Positions 24,642 to 33,215 of a DNA stretch of 47,240 nucleotides are shown piece by piece (position 1 is the stretch's first letter; each line of letters starts with the position of its first letter). The notes below the pieces were generated by a model, which did no database searches, was not told the origin of the DNA, and worked only from the letters and a program-made list of their open reading frames with translations. Both the position numbers and the translations under genes were made by a program. The stretch lies in contig JARKPC010000281.1 in NCBI GenBank assembly GCA_029975435.1, positions 1-47,240 of the forward strand, given 5' to 3'. This DNA is from Propionivibrio sp. Its GTDB lineage: Bacteria > Pseudomonadota > Gammaproteobacteria > Burkholderiales > Rhodocyclaceae.

Positions 24642-26171
24642 CTAGCTTGCGGCTTCGGCGCCAGCCCGTTTGAACAGGCCGGCAATCCTCGCCCAGTAGC
24701 GCGTCTGGCTGAGGATGGTCAGCACCAGCAGGCCGAGCAGGACTGCCGATACCGGGCTGGTAAAGAACTCGGCGACAAACTCGACCGGATCGTTGCTGAC
24801 CGAAATCATCGCCCGGCGATAGTTGGAATCGAGCAAGGGGCCGAGAATGATGCCAAGAATGACGGGGCCGACCTGATAGCCGTACATTTTCAGGAAATAG
24901 CCCACGACACCGAATCCGAGCATCCAGTAGATGTGCACCGGGTTGTTCTCGATGGCGTAGGAACCGACCGCCGAGAGCACCACGATCATCGGCAACAAGG
25001 CGGACTTGGGAATCTCCACGATCTTGGCGAACAGCTTGATCCCCATGAAACCGAAGACCGCCAGCCAGATACAGGCCAGGATCAGGTTGCCGACCGTAAA
25101 CCAGAACAGGTGCGGGGTTTCAAGGAGCATCATCGGCCCCGGCTTCAACCCGTGGATGTAGAGAGCCCCGATGATCACCGCCGTCACCGCATCGCCGGGA
25201 ATGCCGAGGGTCAGCATCGGGATGTAGCAACCGCCGACCGAGCCGACCGCCGCCGACTCCGGCGCCACGATACCTTCCCACGCACCCTCCCCGAAAGGGC
25301 GCTCGGGATTTTTCACCGTGCGTTTGGCGTGGTCGTAGGCCATCAGCGCCGCGATGTCGCCGCCCGCGCCCGGCAATGCGCCGACGATGACGCCAAGGAC
25401 CGAGCAGCGCGAGGCGAGCGGGAGATGTTTCTTGATCAGGCTCCACGACGGGAACAGCTTGCTGACGTTCTGCTTGATCGTCGGGAAGTGCAGTTCGTGC
25501 AATTGCACCAGCACCTCGGAGACGCCGAACAGCCCGATCATGGCCGCCACATAGGGCGCGCCGGCGGTGAGATGCACCGAACCAAAGGTGAAACGCGGCT
25601 CCGCCGTCAGCGGGTCGAGGCCGACCATGCCGAAGAGGATGCCCAGGGCACCGGCGAACACGCCCTTGGCCATCATTCCGCCCGACAGGCTGCCGACCAG
25701 CAACAACCCCCAGATGGCCAGCATCATGTAATCGCGCGGCGCGAAAAGCAGCGCCAGGTCGGACAGCATCGGCGCACCGACGGCCAGGCACAGCACGCCG
25801 ATCAGGCCGCCGAAGACGCCCATGATCGTCGTCAGTCCGATGGCCTGTCCGGCCTCGCCCATCTTGGCCAGCGGGTAGCCGTCGAGTCCCGACGCGATCG
25901 CGGCCGGCGCACCCGGCACGTTGATCAGGATCGCGCTGCGCGAGCCGCCGTAGACGCCGCCGTAGTAAATGCCGGCAATCAGCGCCAGGGCCTCGTTGAC
26001 CCCCCATTTGAAGGTGAACGAAATCAGGATCGAGACGGCCATGGTGACCGACAGCCCCGGAATCGCGCCGACATAGATGCCGAAGAAGACGCCGGCGGCG
26101 GTCAGGAACATCAGATAGGGATCGAGGAAGCTCATCCCGAAATACGAGATGTTCATCATGAGGTCGTTCAT
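24642..26171 (-). CDS. tctA: Tripartite tricarboxylate transporter, large permease TctA
   Basis: This is the main membrane subunit of a binding-protein-dependent secondary carrier for organic acids. Its 509 residues contain about 11-12 hydrophobic helices, with the family signatures GIYVGAIPGLSVTMAVSIL, GIYYGGVYGGSRSAILINVP and GVIVGALPGAGGDIAALMAY (the paired PGA(L/G) loops). Its ATG overlaps the tctB stop by four bases, so the two are translationally coupled. The substrate is not fixed by sequence; the adjacent dehydroquinase suggests a quinate- or shikimate-like acid. Confidence 0.9.
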   Translation of the reverse strand: MNDLMMNISYFGMSFLDPYLMFLTAAGVFFGIYVGAIPGLSVTMAVSILISFTFKWGVNEALALIAGIYYGGVYGGSRSAILINVPGAPAAIASGLDGYPLAKMGEAGQAIGLTTIMGVFGGLIGVLCLAVGAPMLSDLALLFAPRDYMMLAIWGLLLVGSLSGGMMAKGVFAGALGILFGMVGLDPLTAEPRFTFGSVHLTAGAPYVAAMIGLFGVSEVLVQLHELHFPTIKQNVSKLFPSWSLIKKHLPLASRCSVLGVIVGALPGAGGDIAALMAYDHAKRTVKNPERPFGEGAWEGIVAPESAAVGSVGGCYIPMLTLGIPGDAVTAVIIGALYIHGLKPGPMMLLETPHLFWFTVGNLILACIWLAVFGFMGIKLFAKIVEIPKSALLPMIVVLSAVGSYAIENNPVHIYWMLGFGVVGYFLKMYGYQVGPVILGIILGPLLDSNYRRAMISVSNDPVEFVAEFFTSPVSAVLLGLLVLTILSQTRYWARIAGLFKRAGAEAAS

Positions 26172-26659
26172 CGGAACATCCTTTCCAGGAATCCTTCAGG
26201 CAGCACCACCGAGAACGCCGTCCGAAAAACGAGATAGACGACCGCCAGCGACAGCACGTTGGCGACGATCATGTGCACATACCGCCGCTCGCCGAGAACC
26301 AGGCTGGCGGCCACCAGGTAGAGAAACGAACTGGTGATGAAGCCCAGCGGCTCGAGCAGGAACATGTAGGCAATCAGCACGAAGATGAATACCATGTGCC
26401 GCGCCGGGAAGACCTTCTCGAAGAAACTTTGCGCCAGCGTCTTGCCGAGACGCAATTCGGGAGCCGGCTTGGACAGTTCGCGGAAGATGATTACCAGCGA
26501 ACTCAGGCTCATGGCTAGGCTGGCCCCCATCGGCAAGGAGCCGGCCGAACTCCACGACGAAAGGCCGGAGATACGGTACGACAGGTACAGCGCCGTCAGG
26601 CTGAACAGCAGCAGGGCCAGGCAAAAGCCCAGTTCCCCAGGCAACCTTGGCTTGTGCAT
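26168..26659 (-). CDS. tctB: Tripartite tricarboxylate transporter, small permease TctB
   Basis: This is the four-helix small membrane subunit that pairs with TctA. The protein is about 163 residues with hydrophobic segments at ELGFCLALLLFSLTALYLSY, HMVFIFVLIAYMFLLEPLGF, ITSSFLYLVAASLVLG and NVLSLAVVYLVFRTAF. ATG 26659 gives a typical length, but its AAGGA site is almost adjacent; a GTG at 26677 with GGGGG five bases ahead is a real alternative. The frame continues to 26734, but that part lies in the terminator-like hairpin. It is coupled to tctA by a four-base overlap. Confidence 0.8.
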   Translation of the reverse strand: MHKPRLPGELGFCLALLLFSLTALYLSYRISGLSSWSSAGSLPMGASLAMSLSSLVIIFRELSKPAPELRLGKTLAQSFFEKVFPARHMVFIFVLIAYMFLLEPLGFITSSFLYLVAASLVLGERRYVHMIVANVLSLAVVYLVFRTAFSVVLPEGFLERMFR

Positions 26660-26702
26660 TTCCTTTTCACTAATCACTTTTGCCCCCTGTGTGGCGTAGA
26701 AG

Positions 26703-26726
26703 AAGGCTCCTTTTTCACGGAGCCTT
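26703..26726 (-). terminator. Terminator-like hairpin between tctC and tctB
   Basis: AAGGCTCC (26703-26710) and GGAGCCTT (26719-26726) form a perfect 8-bp stem with an 8-base loop. T-rich sequence follows on both strands, most clearly on the plus strand. It lies in the 166-bp gap after the binding-protein gene tctC and before tctB in the direction of transcription, where partial termination would raise TctC above TctAB. Confidence 0.55.
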
Positions 26727-26754
26727 TTCTTCAAGAACGCTCAAGATACTCGTC

Positions 26755-26814
26755 GCCCCGGCGAAGGCCGGGGCCCAGTTCGTCGAACTTCTGGATTCCG
26801 GCTTGCGCCGGAAT
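26755..26814. repeat. REP-like element with two hairpins
   Basis: GCCCCGGC-GAAG-GCCGGGGC (26755-26774) and ATTCCGGC-TTGC-GCCGGAAT (26795-26814) are two perfect 8-bp stems with four-base loops, separated by 20 bp. The arrangement, and phrases such as TGGATTCC and GGAATGACG, match the repetitive extragenic palindromes scattered in many proteobacterial genomes. Only one copy of this form is in the window. Confidence 0.65.
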
Positions 26815-26825
26815 GACGGAATATC

Positions 26826-27818
26826 TCAGGGTTTCGGAATGCCGAATTTCTCGGGCGAGATCTTCGCGGCGCCGACATCCTGCAGCAGCCAGCTCGTCGT
26901 CGATTGCCACTTCTTGAGGAATGCTTCGGCTTCCGCACCGGAAATATTCATGATGATATTGCCGCGATCGGCCATCAGCTGCTGGAACTGCGGATTGTCG
27001 GTCGCCTTCTTGAACGCGGCGACCAGCGTGGCCTTGATGTCGTCCGGCGTATCCTTGCGCACGAAGACGCCGTAGAACGGCCCCCACGGCAGATACTTGG
27101 CAAAATCGGGATATTCCTTGGTGATCGCCGGCACGCCAGGCAGCGAAGCCACCGGCTCGGTATTCACCACGGCCAGGGCGCGAACGCGACCGGCCTTGAT
27201 GCTTTCGGTCGCCGCGCCGACGCCGACCGGCGCGAAATCGGCGTGGCCGCCCATCACCGCCGTCACGGCCGGGCCTTCGCCATCGAACGGCACGGGGACG
27301 GTATTGAACTTCGTGACGGCGCCCATCATCGAGGCCACCGTGTGCGGCAACCCTCCCGGCCCGGTCATGGCCATCTTCACCTTGCCCGGACGTTTCTTGG
27401 CATCTTCGATCAGCTCGGTGACCGTCTTCCACGGCGCGTCCGCCTTGACGACGATGACCCCGACGCTGCGCGCGAAGATGTTGACCGGGAAGAATTTGTC
27501 GTAGTCGAACTCGGCGAGGCCGAGCACCTTGTGCAACTGGGGATTCTCGGCGCCGAACAGGATGTTGTAGCCGTCGGCAGGCGCGTTGACGATGAAGTTG
27601 GTGGAGATCGCGCCGGTTCCACCCGGTTTGTTGACCATGACGATCTTCTTGCCGAGAACCGCTTCCGCATGCGGCTGGATGGCCCGCGAAACGACATCCA
27701 TCGCCCCGCCGGCGCCCCACATGATGGTTCCGGTGATATCCCGCTCGGGATAGGCCGCCGAGGCTACCGTGGCAAAAAGACTCAGGGCTGCGGCCCCCAA
27801 TAGCTTTTTCGAAATCAT
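26826..27818 (-). CDS. tctC: Tct-family periplasmic substrate-binding protein
   Basis: This is the binding protein of the tripartite carrier (Bug/TctC family), 330 residues. It has a signal peptide (KKLLGAAALSLFATVASA, cleavage before AYPERDI). The mature part has the family ligand loops IMWGAGGAMDVVSRAIQPH and VMVNKPGGTGAISTNFIV, and later a PGGLPHTVASMMGA-type segment. Start ATG 27818 follows GGAGGGA. It is the first gene of tctC-tctB-tctA, separated from tctB by a hairpin and a REP-like repeat. The ligand is unknown. Confidence 0.9.
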   Translation of the reverse strand: MISKKLLGAAALSLFATVASAAYPERDITGTIMWGAGGAMDVVSRAIQPHAEAVLGKKIVMVNKPGGTGAISTNFIVNAPADGYNILFGAENPQLHKVLGLAEFDYDKFFPVNIFARSVGVIVVKADAPWKTVTELIEDAKKRPGKVKMAMTGPGGLPHTVASMMGAVTKFNTVPVPFDGEGPAVTAVMGGHADFAPVGVGAATESIKAGRVRALAVVNTEPVASLPGVPAITKEYPDFAKYLPWGPFYGVFVRKDTPDDIKATLVAAFKKATDNPQFQQLMADRGNIIMNISGAEAEAFLKKWQSTTSWLLQDVGAAKISPEKFGIPKP

Positions 27819-27961
27819 TGAATCCCTCCGTTGTGTCTCAATGAAAAAAGCCGCTTGCTCGACTGTCTCCGGATCGACTCATCCAGCGCAAAGGCGGCTC
27901 GGCAACCGGCATTCCATGCGCCGGCTTACACCGGATACTACGAAGCTCCCCTCTCCCCGTC

Positions 27962-27979
27962 ACCCGACTTAAGTCGGGT
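27962..27979. repeat. Perfect 18-bp palindrome upstream of tctC
   Basis: ACCCGACTTAAGTCGGGT is self-complementary over all 18 bases. It lies about 145 bp upstream of the tctC start and 49 bp after the comEC stop. It shares the arms CCCGAC/GTCGGG with 16525-16540. A loopless palindrome suits a dimeric repressor such as GntR or TetR, but it could also be a REP-like unit. Confidence 0.5.
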
Positions 27980-28027
27980 AATTTCGAGCCCCGGTAGTTT
28001 TCGCGTGAGGGGAACAAGATACCCGGA

Positions 28028-30367
28028 TCAACGATGATGCCAATAGCGCGGCCGTTCCTCGCGCCATGCCGACACCTCCGCCTGCCTGCCCAACGTCACT
28101 CGCACCGCTCCTTGACGGTCGGTGCGCCAGTGGCGGGCAGCGGCATAGCGTTCGAGAACATCGGGTCGCGGGTGGCCGAAACTGTTGCGATAGCCGGCCG
28201 AAAAAATGGCGTTCCGGGGCGTCACCGCGGCGATGAATTCCGCTGTCGATGAACCGCGGCCGCCATGATGCGGAACCACCAATACGTCGCTACCCAGGAT
28301 GTCTCGGGATCGGCCCAGCAGAGCGCGTTCATCGGCCGCCTCGATATCGGCCGTCAGCAGAATGCTCGCGCTACCATTCCCGACGCGCAGAACACAACTC
28401 AGGTTGTTCGGCTTCTTTGCCTTGCCGCTGTAGTCGCCAGCCTCCGGATGCAGGATGGCGAAGCCGACACCGTCCCATTCCCACGCCTGCCCGGCGGCAC
28501 ACGGTTCCCCACCCAACTCGGGAAGCGAGGAAAGAGTGCGCGCGATCGGCCCATGCGCCTGCACCGCGGACACTCCTCCCGAATGGTCCTTGTCGCGGTG
28601 CGAAACGACGAGCGCATCAAGCCGGGCAACGCCGACCGCGCGCAGGAAAGGCACCACCACGCGCTGCCCGGCATTCGCCTCGGCGCTGTACAGAGGCCCC
28701 GTGTCATAGAGCAGCGAGTGCTCCGCCGTGCGCACCAGCACGGCAAGCCCCTGCCCGACATCGAGCACGTCGACCCAGGCTTCGCCGGCGGCAGGCCTCG
28801 GTGGCGGCAGGAAGAGCGCCGGCAACAACAGGAACAGGCCTGTCCAGCGCGCCGAAAACCCGCGCGGCAACAGTAGCCAGGCGACGCCCAGGACGGCCAG
28901 CAAGGCGGCCCACAAGGGCGGCGCCGGCTGTTGCCATACCGGCCAGCCAGCGAGCCAGTCGAGCAGCACCATCAACTGCGCCAGCAGCCAGTGATCGAGA
29001 TGCAGCAGAGGCGGCCAGGGCAGCAGCACGTAGACGAGCGCCAGCGGGGTAATGACGAAGCTCACCACCGGAACCGCCACGGCGTTGGCCAGCGGCGACA
29101 CCAGCGAGAACTGCTGGAAGAACAACAGGAGCAAAGGCACGCTGCCGATGGTCACGGCCCATTGCGTCGCGCCCCATTGCTTCAATACGGAATGCCAGCG
29201 GCGCTCGCTGCCCGCTTCGCCCAGACGCGAACTGCCCGCGAAGAACAGCACGGCGACGGCGCCGAAGGACAGCCAGAAGCCGGTCGCCAGGACTGCCCAC
29301 GGATCGAGCAAAAGCACGGCGAGCAAGGCCAGCAGGAGCGTCCGGCTAGCTCCCAGATTGCGGCCGGACCACAGGGACAAGGCCACCACGGAGAGCATGT
29401 ACAGGGTGCGCTGCGCCGGAACCTCGAATCCGGCCAGCAGCGCATAGGCCAACGCCGCCATCCACGCGGCGAGCACGGCCGCCTTCTGGGCGGGCAGACG
29501 CAGCATCAGCCGTTCGCTGCACCGCCATAGCCCGCCAACCAGCAATCCGCAAAGCGCCGCGACCATCGTGACGTGCAACCCGGAAATGCTGACCAGATGC
29601 GTGACCCCGGTGCGGTTGAACGCCAGCCACTGCCCCCCGGGAATCGCGCGCTGATCCCCGATGGCCAGCGCGATCAGCACACCCGCGTAAGGCGCATCGG
29701 GCAATTCCCTCAGGAATCGTTCGCGTACCCGGTCGCGCAAACTCTCGATCAGGTAGCCGGGCCGCCAGACGAACTCATCGATACGTGCAATCTCTTGACG
29801 CCCGCGAATCGTTCCCGTCGCCCGGATGCCGCGCTCGAGCAGCCAGGCCTCGTAATCGAAGCCGTGCGGATTGGCTCCGCCATGGGGCCGCTTGAGGCGT
29901 GCCGTGAAGCGCCAACGCTCGCCCGGATGCATCGCGCGGGAAGCGACACCCGGGTCATCCTCCTCAACATCGTCCCACGAGTGATACCACGAGAGATAGA
30001 CGCGTTCAGGGACATGGGCACCGGGAGTGACTACTTCCTCGACATCGAACAGGAAACGCTCGCCACGTTCGAAGCGCTGCGGTAGCGCGGCCACGACGCC
30101 GACCAGATCGATGTCGCGAACTTCCCACGATTCGGGCAGATGGTCCGCCAGGCGCACCTCCGCCCGCCAGCCCGCCCAGGAGAAACCCAGTGCCGCGCAG
30201 GCAAGCAGCGTCGCCACGCGGGAATGCCACGTTCCGCGACCCGCCGCCAGCCAGACCCCGCCCATTCCCGCTACGGCGAGGCACGCCACCGCCACCATCG
30301 ACGGCAGATCGGACTGCATCTGCAGCAGGAGTATTCCGGCCGTGAAGGCGAGGATGGAAAGACGCAT
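28028..30367 (-). CDS. comEC: ComEC/Rec2 DNA-uptake channel protein
   Basis: This is the inner-membrane channel for transport of transforming DNA. The 779 residues follow the full three-part plan. An N-terminal DUF4131-like region with an OB-like fold comes first (helices from residue 1; RATGTIRGRQEI). The central Competence domain has many helices (THLVSISGLHVTMVAALCGL). The C-terminal metallo-beta-lactamase-like domain has the metal motifs SLLYDTGP, VVSHRDKDHSGG and VVPHHGGRGSS. It appears intact, so natural competence is possible. It is transcribed alone; a terminator hairpin separates its start from transaldolase. Confidence 0.9.
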   Translation of the reverse strand: MRLSILAFTAGILLLQMQSDLPSMVAVACLAVAGMGGVWLAAGRGTWHSRVATLLACAALGFSWAGWRAEVRLADHLPESWEVRDIDLVGVVAALPQRFERGERFLFDVEEVVTPGAHVPERVYLSWYHSWDDVEEDDPGVASRAMHPGERWRFTARLKRPHGGANPHGFDYEAWLLERGIRATGTIRGRQEIARIDEFVWRPGYLIESLRDRVRERFLRELPDAPYAGVLIALAIGDQRAIPGGQWLAFNRTGVTHLVSISGLHVTMVAALCGLLVGGLWRCSERLMLRLPAQKAAVLAAWMAALAYALLAGFEVPAQRTLYMLSVVALSLWSGRNLGASRTLLLALLAVLLLDPWAVLATGFWLSFGAVAVLFFAGSSRLGEAGSERRWHSVLKQWGATQWAVTIGSVPLLLLFFQQFSLVSPLANAVAVPVVSFVITPLALVYVLLPWPPLLHLDHWLLAQLMVLLDWLAGWPVWQQPAPPLWAALLAVLGVAWLLLPRGFSARWTGLFLLLPALFLPPPRPAAGEAWVDVLDVGQGLAVLVRTAEHSLLYDTGPLYSAEANAGQRVVVPFLRAVGVARLDALVVSHRDKDHSGGVSAVQAHGPIARTLSSLPELGGEPCAAGQAWEWDGVGFAILHPEAGDYSGKAKKPNNLSCVLRVGNGSASILLTADIEAADERALLGRSRDILGSDVLVVPHHGGRGSSTAEFIAAVTPRNAIFSAGYRNSFGHPRPDVLERYAAARHWRTDRQGAVRVTLGRQAEVSAWREERPRYWHHR

Positions 30368-30395
30368 TCAGATTACCCGGAACAAGGCAAATAAG

Positions 30396-30429
30396 AACGG
30401 GGAAAGACGCGTCATCGCCTTTCCCCGTT
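30396..30429 (-). terminator. Transaldolase terminator
   Basis: AACGGGGAAAG (30396-30406) and CTTTCCCCGTT (30419-30429) form a perfect 11-bp stem with a 12-base loop, 30 bp after the transaldolase stop. A T-rich stretch (TTCTTATTT) follows on the minus strand. Confidence 0.7.
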
Positions 30430-30459
30430 GATCCTCCCGGACCCTTCTTGATGTTCCGA

Positions 30460-31446
30460 TCAGCCTTCCAGCACTTTCAGTCGTGCGGCGAGCAATTGTT
30501 CCAGCGTTTCCAGCGCCTTGGTGAAGCCGGCGATGCCTTCGGCCAGCTTTTCCGTGGCCATGCGGTCGGCGGCATGCATGCGGTCAAAGGTCGCCTTGTC
30601 GACGGCAATCTTCTCCACCGAGGCCGTCGCGGCCTTGGCGGGATCCAGCTTGCGCGGCAGTTCGCCTTCTGTGGCCTTCAGTTCGGCAAGCAGCGACGGA
30701 GCAATGGTCAGCAGGTCGCAGCCAGCCAGTTCGGTAATTTCGCCCATGTTGCGGAAGCTGGCGCCCATGACCTCGGTCGGGTAGCCGAACTTCTTGTAGT
30801 AGGTGAAGATCTGCGTCACCGACAGCACGCCGGGATCCTCGTTGGCCGGATAGGCATCGCGGCCGGTGTCTTTCTTGTACCAGTCGAGGATGCGCCCGAC
30901 GAACGGCGAGATCAGGGTGACGCCGGCTTCAGCGCAGGCGATGGCCTGGTGCAGGCCGAAAAGCAGGGTCAGGTTGCAGTGGATGCCTTCCTTTTCCAGC
31001 ACGGCGGCGGCCTGGATGCCTTCCCAGGTCGAGGCGATCTTGATCAGGATGCGCTTGCGCGAAACGCCCTGGGCTTCGTACTGGGCGATCAGTTCGCGGC
31101 CCTTGGCGATGGTCGCCTCGGTGTCGAAGGACAGGCGGGCATCAACTTCGGTGGACACCCGGCCGGGGACGATTTCGAGGATCTTCAGGCCGAACGCCAC
31201 GGCCAGGCGGTCGAACGCCAGCGAGACGACCTTGGCAGCAGGCGCCGACGCGCCGCAATCGAGGCGGGCCTGTTTCAGCGTCGCATCGACGATCCCCTGG
31301 TACTGCGGCATCTGGGCAGCGGCGGTGATCAACGACGGATTCGTCGTCGCATCGCGGGGGGTGAAGGTTTCAATGGCCTGGATATCGCCGGTATCGGCGA
31401 CCACGACGGTCATTTCCTTCAGTTGTTCGAGCAGGTTCTTGGACAT
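30460..31446 (-). CDS. tal: Transaldolase
   Basis: This pentose-phosphate enzyme moves a dihydroxyacetone unit between sugar phosphates in the cytoplasm. The 328-residue sequence is of the TalB type: [20 protein letters not shown] at the N-terminus, the Schiff-base lysine in [11 protein letters not shown], and the strands [18 protein letters not shown] and [13 protein letters not shown]. The start follows a GGGAG site. It stands alone between comEC and the divergent Cache-HAMP gene, with its own terminator. Confidence 0.95.
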   Translation of the reverse strand: MSKNLLEQLKEMTVVVADTGDIQAIETFTPRDATTNPSLITAAAQMPQYQGIVDATLKQARLDCGASAPAAKVVSLAFDRLAVAFGLKILEIVPGRVSTEVDARLSFDTEATIAKGRELIAQYEAQGVSRKRILIKIASTWEGIQAAAVLEKEGIHCNLTLLFGLHQAIACAEAGVTLISPFVGRILDWYKKDTGRDAYPANEDPGVLSVTQIFTYYKKFGYPTEVMGASFRNMGEITELAGCDLLTIAPSLLAELKATEGELPRKLDPAKAATASVEKIAVDKATFDRMHAADRMATEKLAEGIAGFTKALETLEQLLAARLKVLEG

Positions 31447-31706
31447 GATGACTCCCTTTCTGGGTCTGATGGTGTTGCGAAACCTGTGCCGGGCCGGAGG
31501 AACCTCGGGAATCTCTCGATTCTAGCAAACAAGCCTTCGCAGACCCATGCATTGAAAGCAATTCGTCCGTCGGTGGCTGACAACTGCGCCGATCTACGCC
31601 GCCTGACACTACCGAAATACGTCCCAAGCGTGTAAGCTGCGTCCGTTTTGGCGCCTCAGTTGCAAGCGCCATCTGCCTTTCAGGGGTATGCCGAGGAGTG
31701 TAAGTC

Positions 31707-32675
31707 ATGCGACTCAAAAACCGGGTTATGGTCATCATTTCGGCCTCGCTGGCAAGCCTGACCGTGATGGGCCTCTTCGGACTCTATACGATGCGGCAGA
31801 GTGTGATGGAGGAACGCGAGGAGCAGATCATTCAGCTGCTCGACTTCGCCGACTCCCAGCTCCGGTATTTCCATGCACTGGAACTCAACGGCAACATGAC
31901 CCGGGAGGTCGCCCAGGCGCGGGCCATGGAAGCCATCAGCGCGCAACGGCAGGGCAGCAACTATTTCTTCATCCGCTCGCTTACCGACGACCTGTTCATC
32001 TACCACCCCATTGCCGCCCGGGTCGGCACGCCCGACGACGGCGGCAAGATGCCGGACGGAAAATCCACGGCGCAGGCCTATCGTGACGCGCTGGCGAAAA
32101 GCCCGAACAACAAGGCGTTCGTCCGGATTCTGGCCCCCAAGCCGGATGTACCGGACAAGCAATTTCCAAAAATGAATGGCGTAATGAAGTTCGAACCCTG
32201 GGGCTGGATGCCAGGGACCGGTTTTTACATCGACGACATCGAGGCGCGCTTCTGGAACCAGGCGGCGGTCTTCCTGATGGTTGGAGGCGTTCTTCTGACG
32301 CTGGTCGCGGTTCTGGTTTTGCGCATGCGCGTGGTGATTCTGCGGCAACTCGGAGGAGAACCCCACGACGCTGCCGAATACATGAAGAAAATTGCCAACG
32401 GCGACCTGACCATCGAAATACCCGTCAGCGAAAACGATAACGACAGCCTGATGGCCTCGCTCAAGCTCATGCAGATGAAGCTGATCAACATGACTTCGTC
32501 GATCCAGGAAAATGCCGCGGTCTTGTCGACGCAGGTCAGCACCTTCGAGGAAACCGCGAAAGACTACGCCGACGCCAAGTCCGACGAAGAACTGGGGCGG
32601 CTGCTCCAATCGGTCAAGAAGCTGGGAAAGACGGCGGGAATTCTCGAGAAATCGACTTCGAGATTCAGGTTCTGA
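31707..32675 (+). CDS. Cache-HAMP membrane receptor without an output domain
   Basis: A 322-residue receptor-like protein. An N-terminal helix (VMVIISASLASLTVMGLFGL) and a second near residue 190 (AAVFLMVGGVLLTLVAVLVL) enclose a periplasmic single-Cache-2-type domain (NYFFIRSLTDDLFIYHP; FEPWGWMPGTGFYIDDIE). A HAMP segment follows (ILRQLGGEPHDAAEYMKKIA), then about 80 residues of coiled-coil. The protein ends there, without the methyl-accepting hairpin, GGDEF or kinase module such receptors normally drive. The ATG at 31707 has GAGGAG eight bases upstream. The next gene starts 24 bp later and probably belongs to the same operon, so output may pass to that partner. Confidence 0.8.
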   Translation: MRLKNRVMVIISASLASLTVMGLFGLYTMRQSVMEEREEQIIQLLDFADSQLRYFHALELNGNMTREVAQARAMEAISAQRQGSNYFFIRSLTDDLFIYHPIAARVGTPDDGGKMPDGKSTAQAYRDALAKSPNNKAFVRILAPKPDVPDKQFPKMNGVMKFEPWGWMPGTGFYIDDIEARFWNQAAVFLMVGGVLLTLVAVLVLRMRVVILRQLGGEPHDAAEYMKKIANGDLTIEIPVSENDNDSLMASLKLMQMKLINMTSSIQENAAVLSTQVSTFEETAKDYADAKSDEELGRLLQSVKKLGKTAGILEKSTSRFRF

Positions 32676-32699
32676 CCAAAGAATTCCCAAAGGAACAAC

Positions 32700-33206
32700 G
32701 TGGACTCGACTACCCGGCTCGCCATCACCCCCAAGGGCGAGGAAGAAATCCAACATCGCATCTACAAGCTCAGCATCCGCAAGCGGAGCGTTTTGGTCAG
32801 CCTGGAGAAGCCGCACACCGTCGAGCAGATTCTCGAGCGAACCGTTTTTCAGGAAGATGAAATCCTCGACGAAATCAACATCCTGCTGCAAAGCGGATTC
32901 ATCGCCCTCGACAGCGAAGAGGCTGCCCGGCTTGCCACGCTGGGCAAGCGGGAAAAGGCCCCGGACCGCTTCGAACTCGACGACGAGATCGTCCTCTCGG
33001 AAGCCAAGTACCTGCTCATCGATTTCTGCGTCGACAGCTTTGGCACGCAGGCGCAGACATTCGCCAATGGAGTCCGCGGCTGCAAGACCCCGGAGTCCTT
33101 GGGAAAGTACCTGCGAACCGTTGCCGAAGCCGCCGAAAAGCACTGCCCCGAGCGCGTCCCGACCCTGTTCAGGATCATCCAGGAAATCAACGAGACGGCC
33201 AAATAG
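32700..33206 (+). CDS. Hypothetical 168-aa protein, partner of the Cache-HAMP gene
   Basis: Not recognised as a named family. The GTG at 32700 has AAGGA a few bases upstream. The first about 90 residues look like a winged-helix module (TPKGEEEIQHRIYKLSIRKR, then VSLEKPHTVEQILERTVFQE with DEILDEINILLQSGFI). The C-terminal half is helical and acidic, with FELDDEIVLSEAKYLLIDFC and a closing helix RIIQEINETAK. There are no membrane helices. Spacing to the receptor gene (24 bp) and shared direction suggest co-transcription and a joint role in signalling. Confidence 0.6.
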   Translation: MDSTTRLAITPKGEEEIQHRIYKLSIRKRSVLVSLEKPHTVEQILERTVFQEDEILDEINILLQSGFIALDSEEAARLATLGKREKAPDRFELDDEIVLSEAKYLLIDFCVDSFGTQAQTFANGVRGCKTPESLGKYLRTVAEAAEKHCPERVPTLFRIIQEINETAK

Positions 33207-33215
33207 GCCGCCCCC

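Noticed and set aside
24482..24685. 67-codon minus-strand frame between tctA and aroD
   Set aside because: It covers the two hairpins and the tctA end; Pro/Ser/Gly-rich with no ribosome site.
24933..26237. 434-codon plus-strand frame opposite tctA/tctB
   Set aside because: Arg/His/Asp/Gln-rich shadow of real transporter genes with strong motifs.
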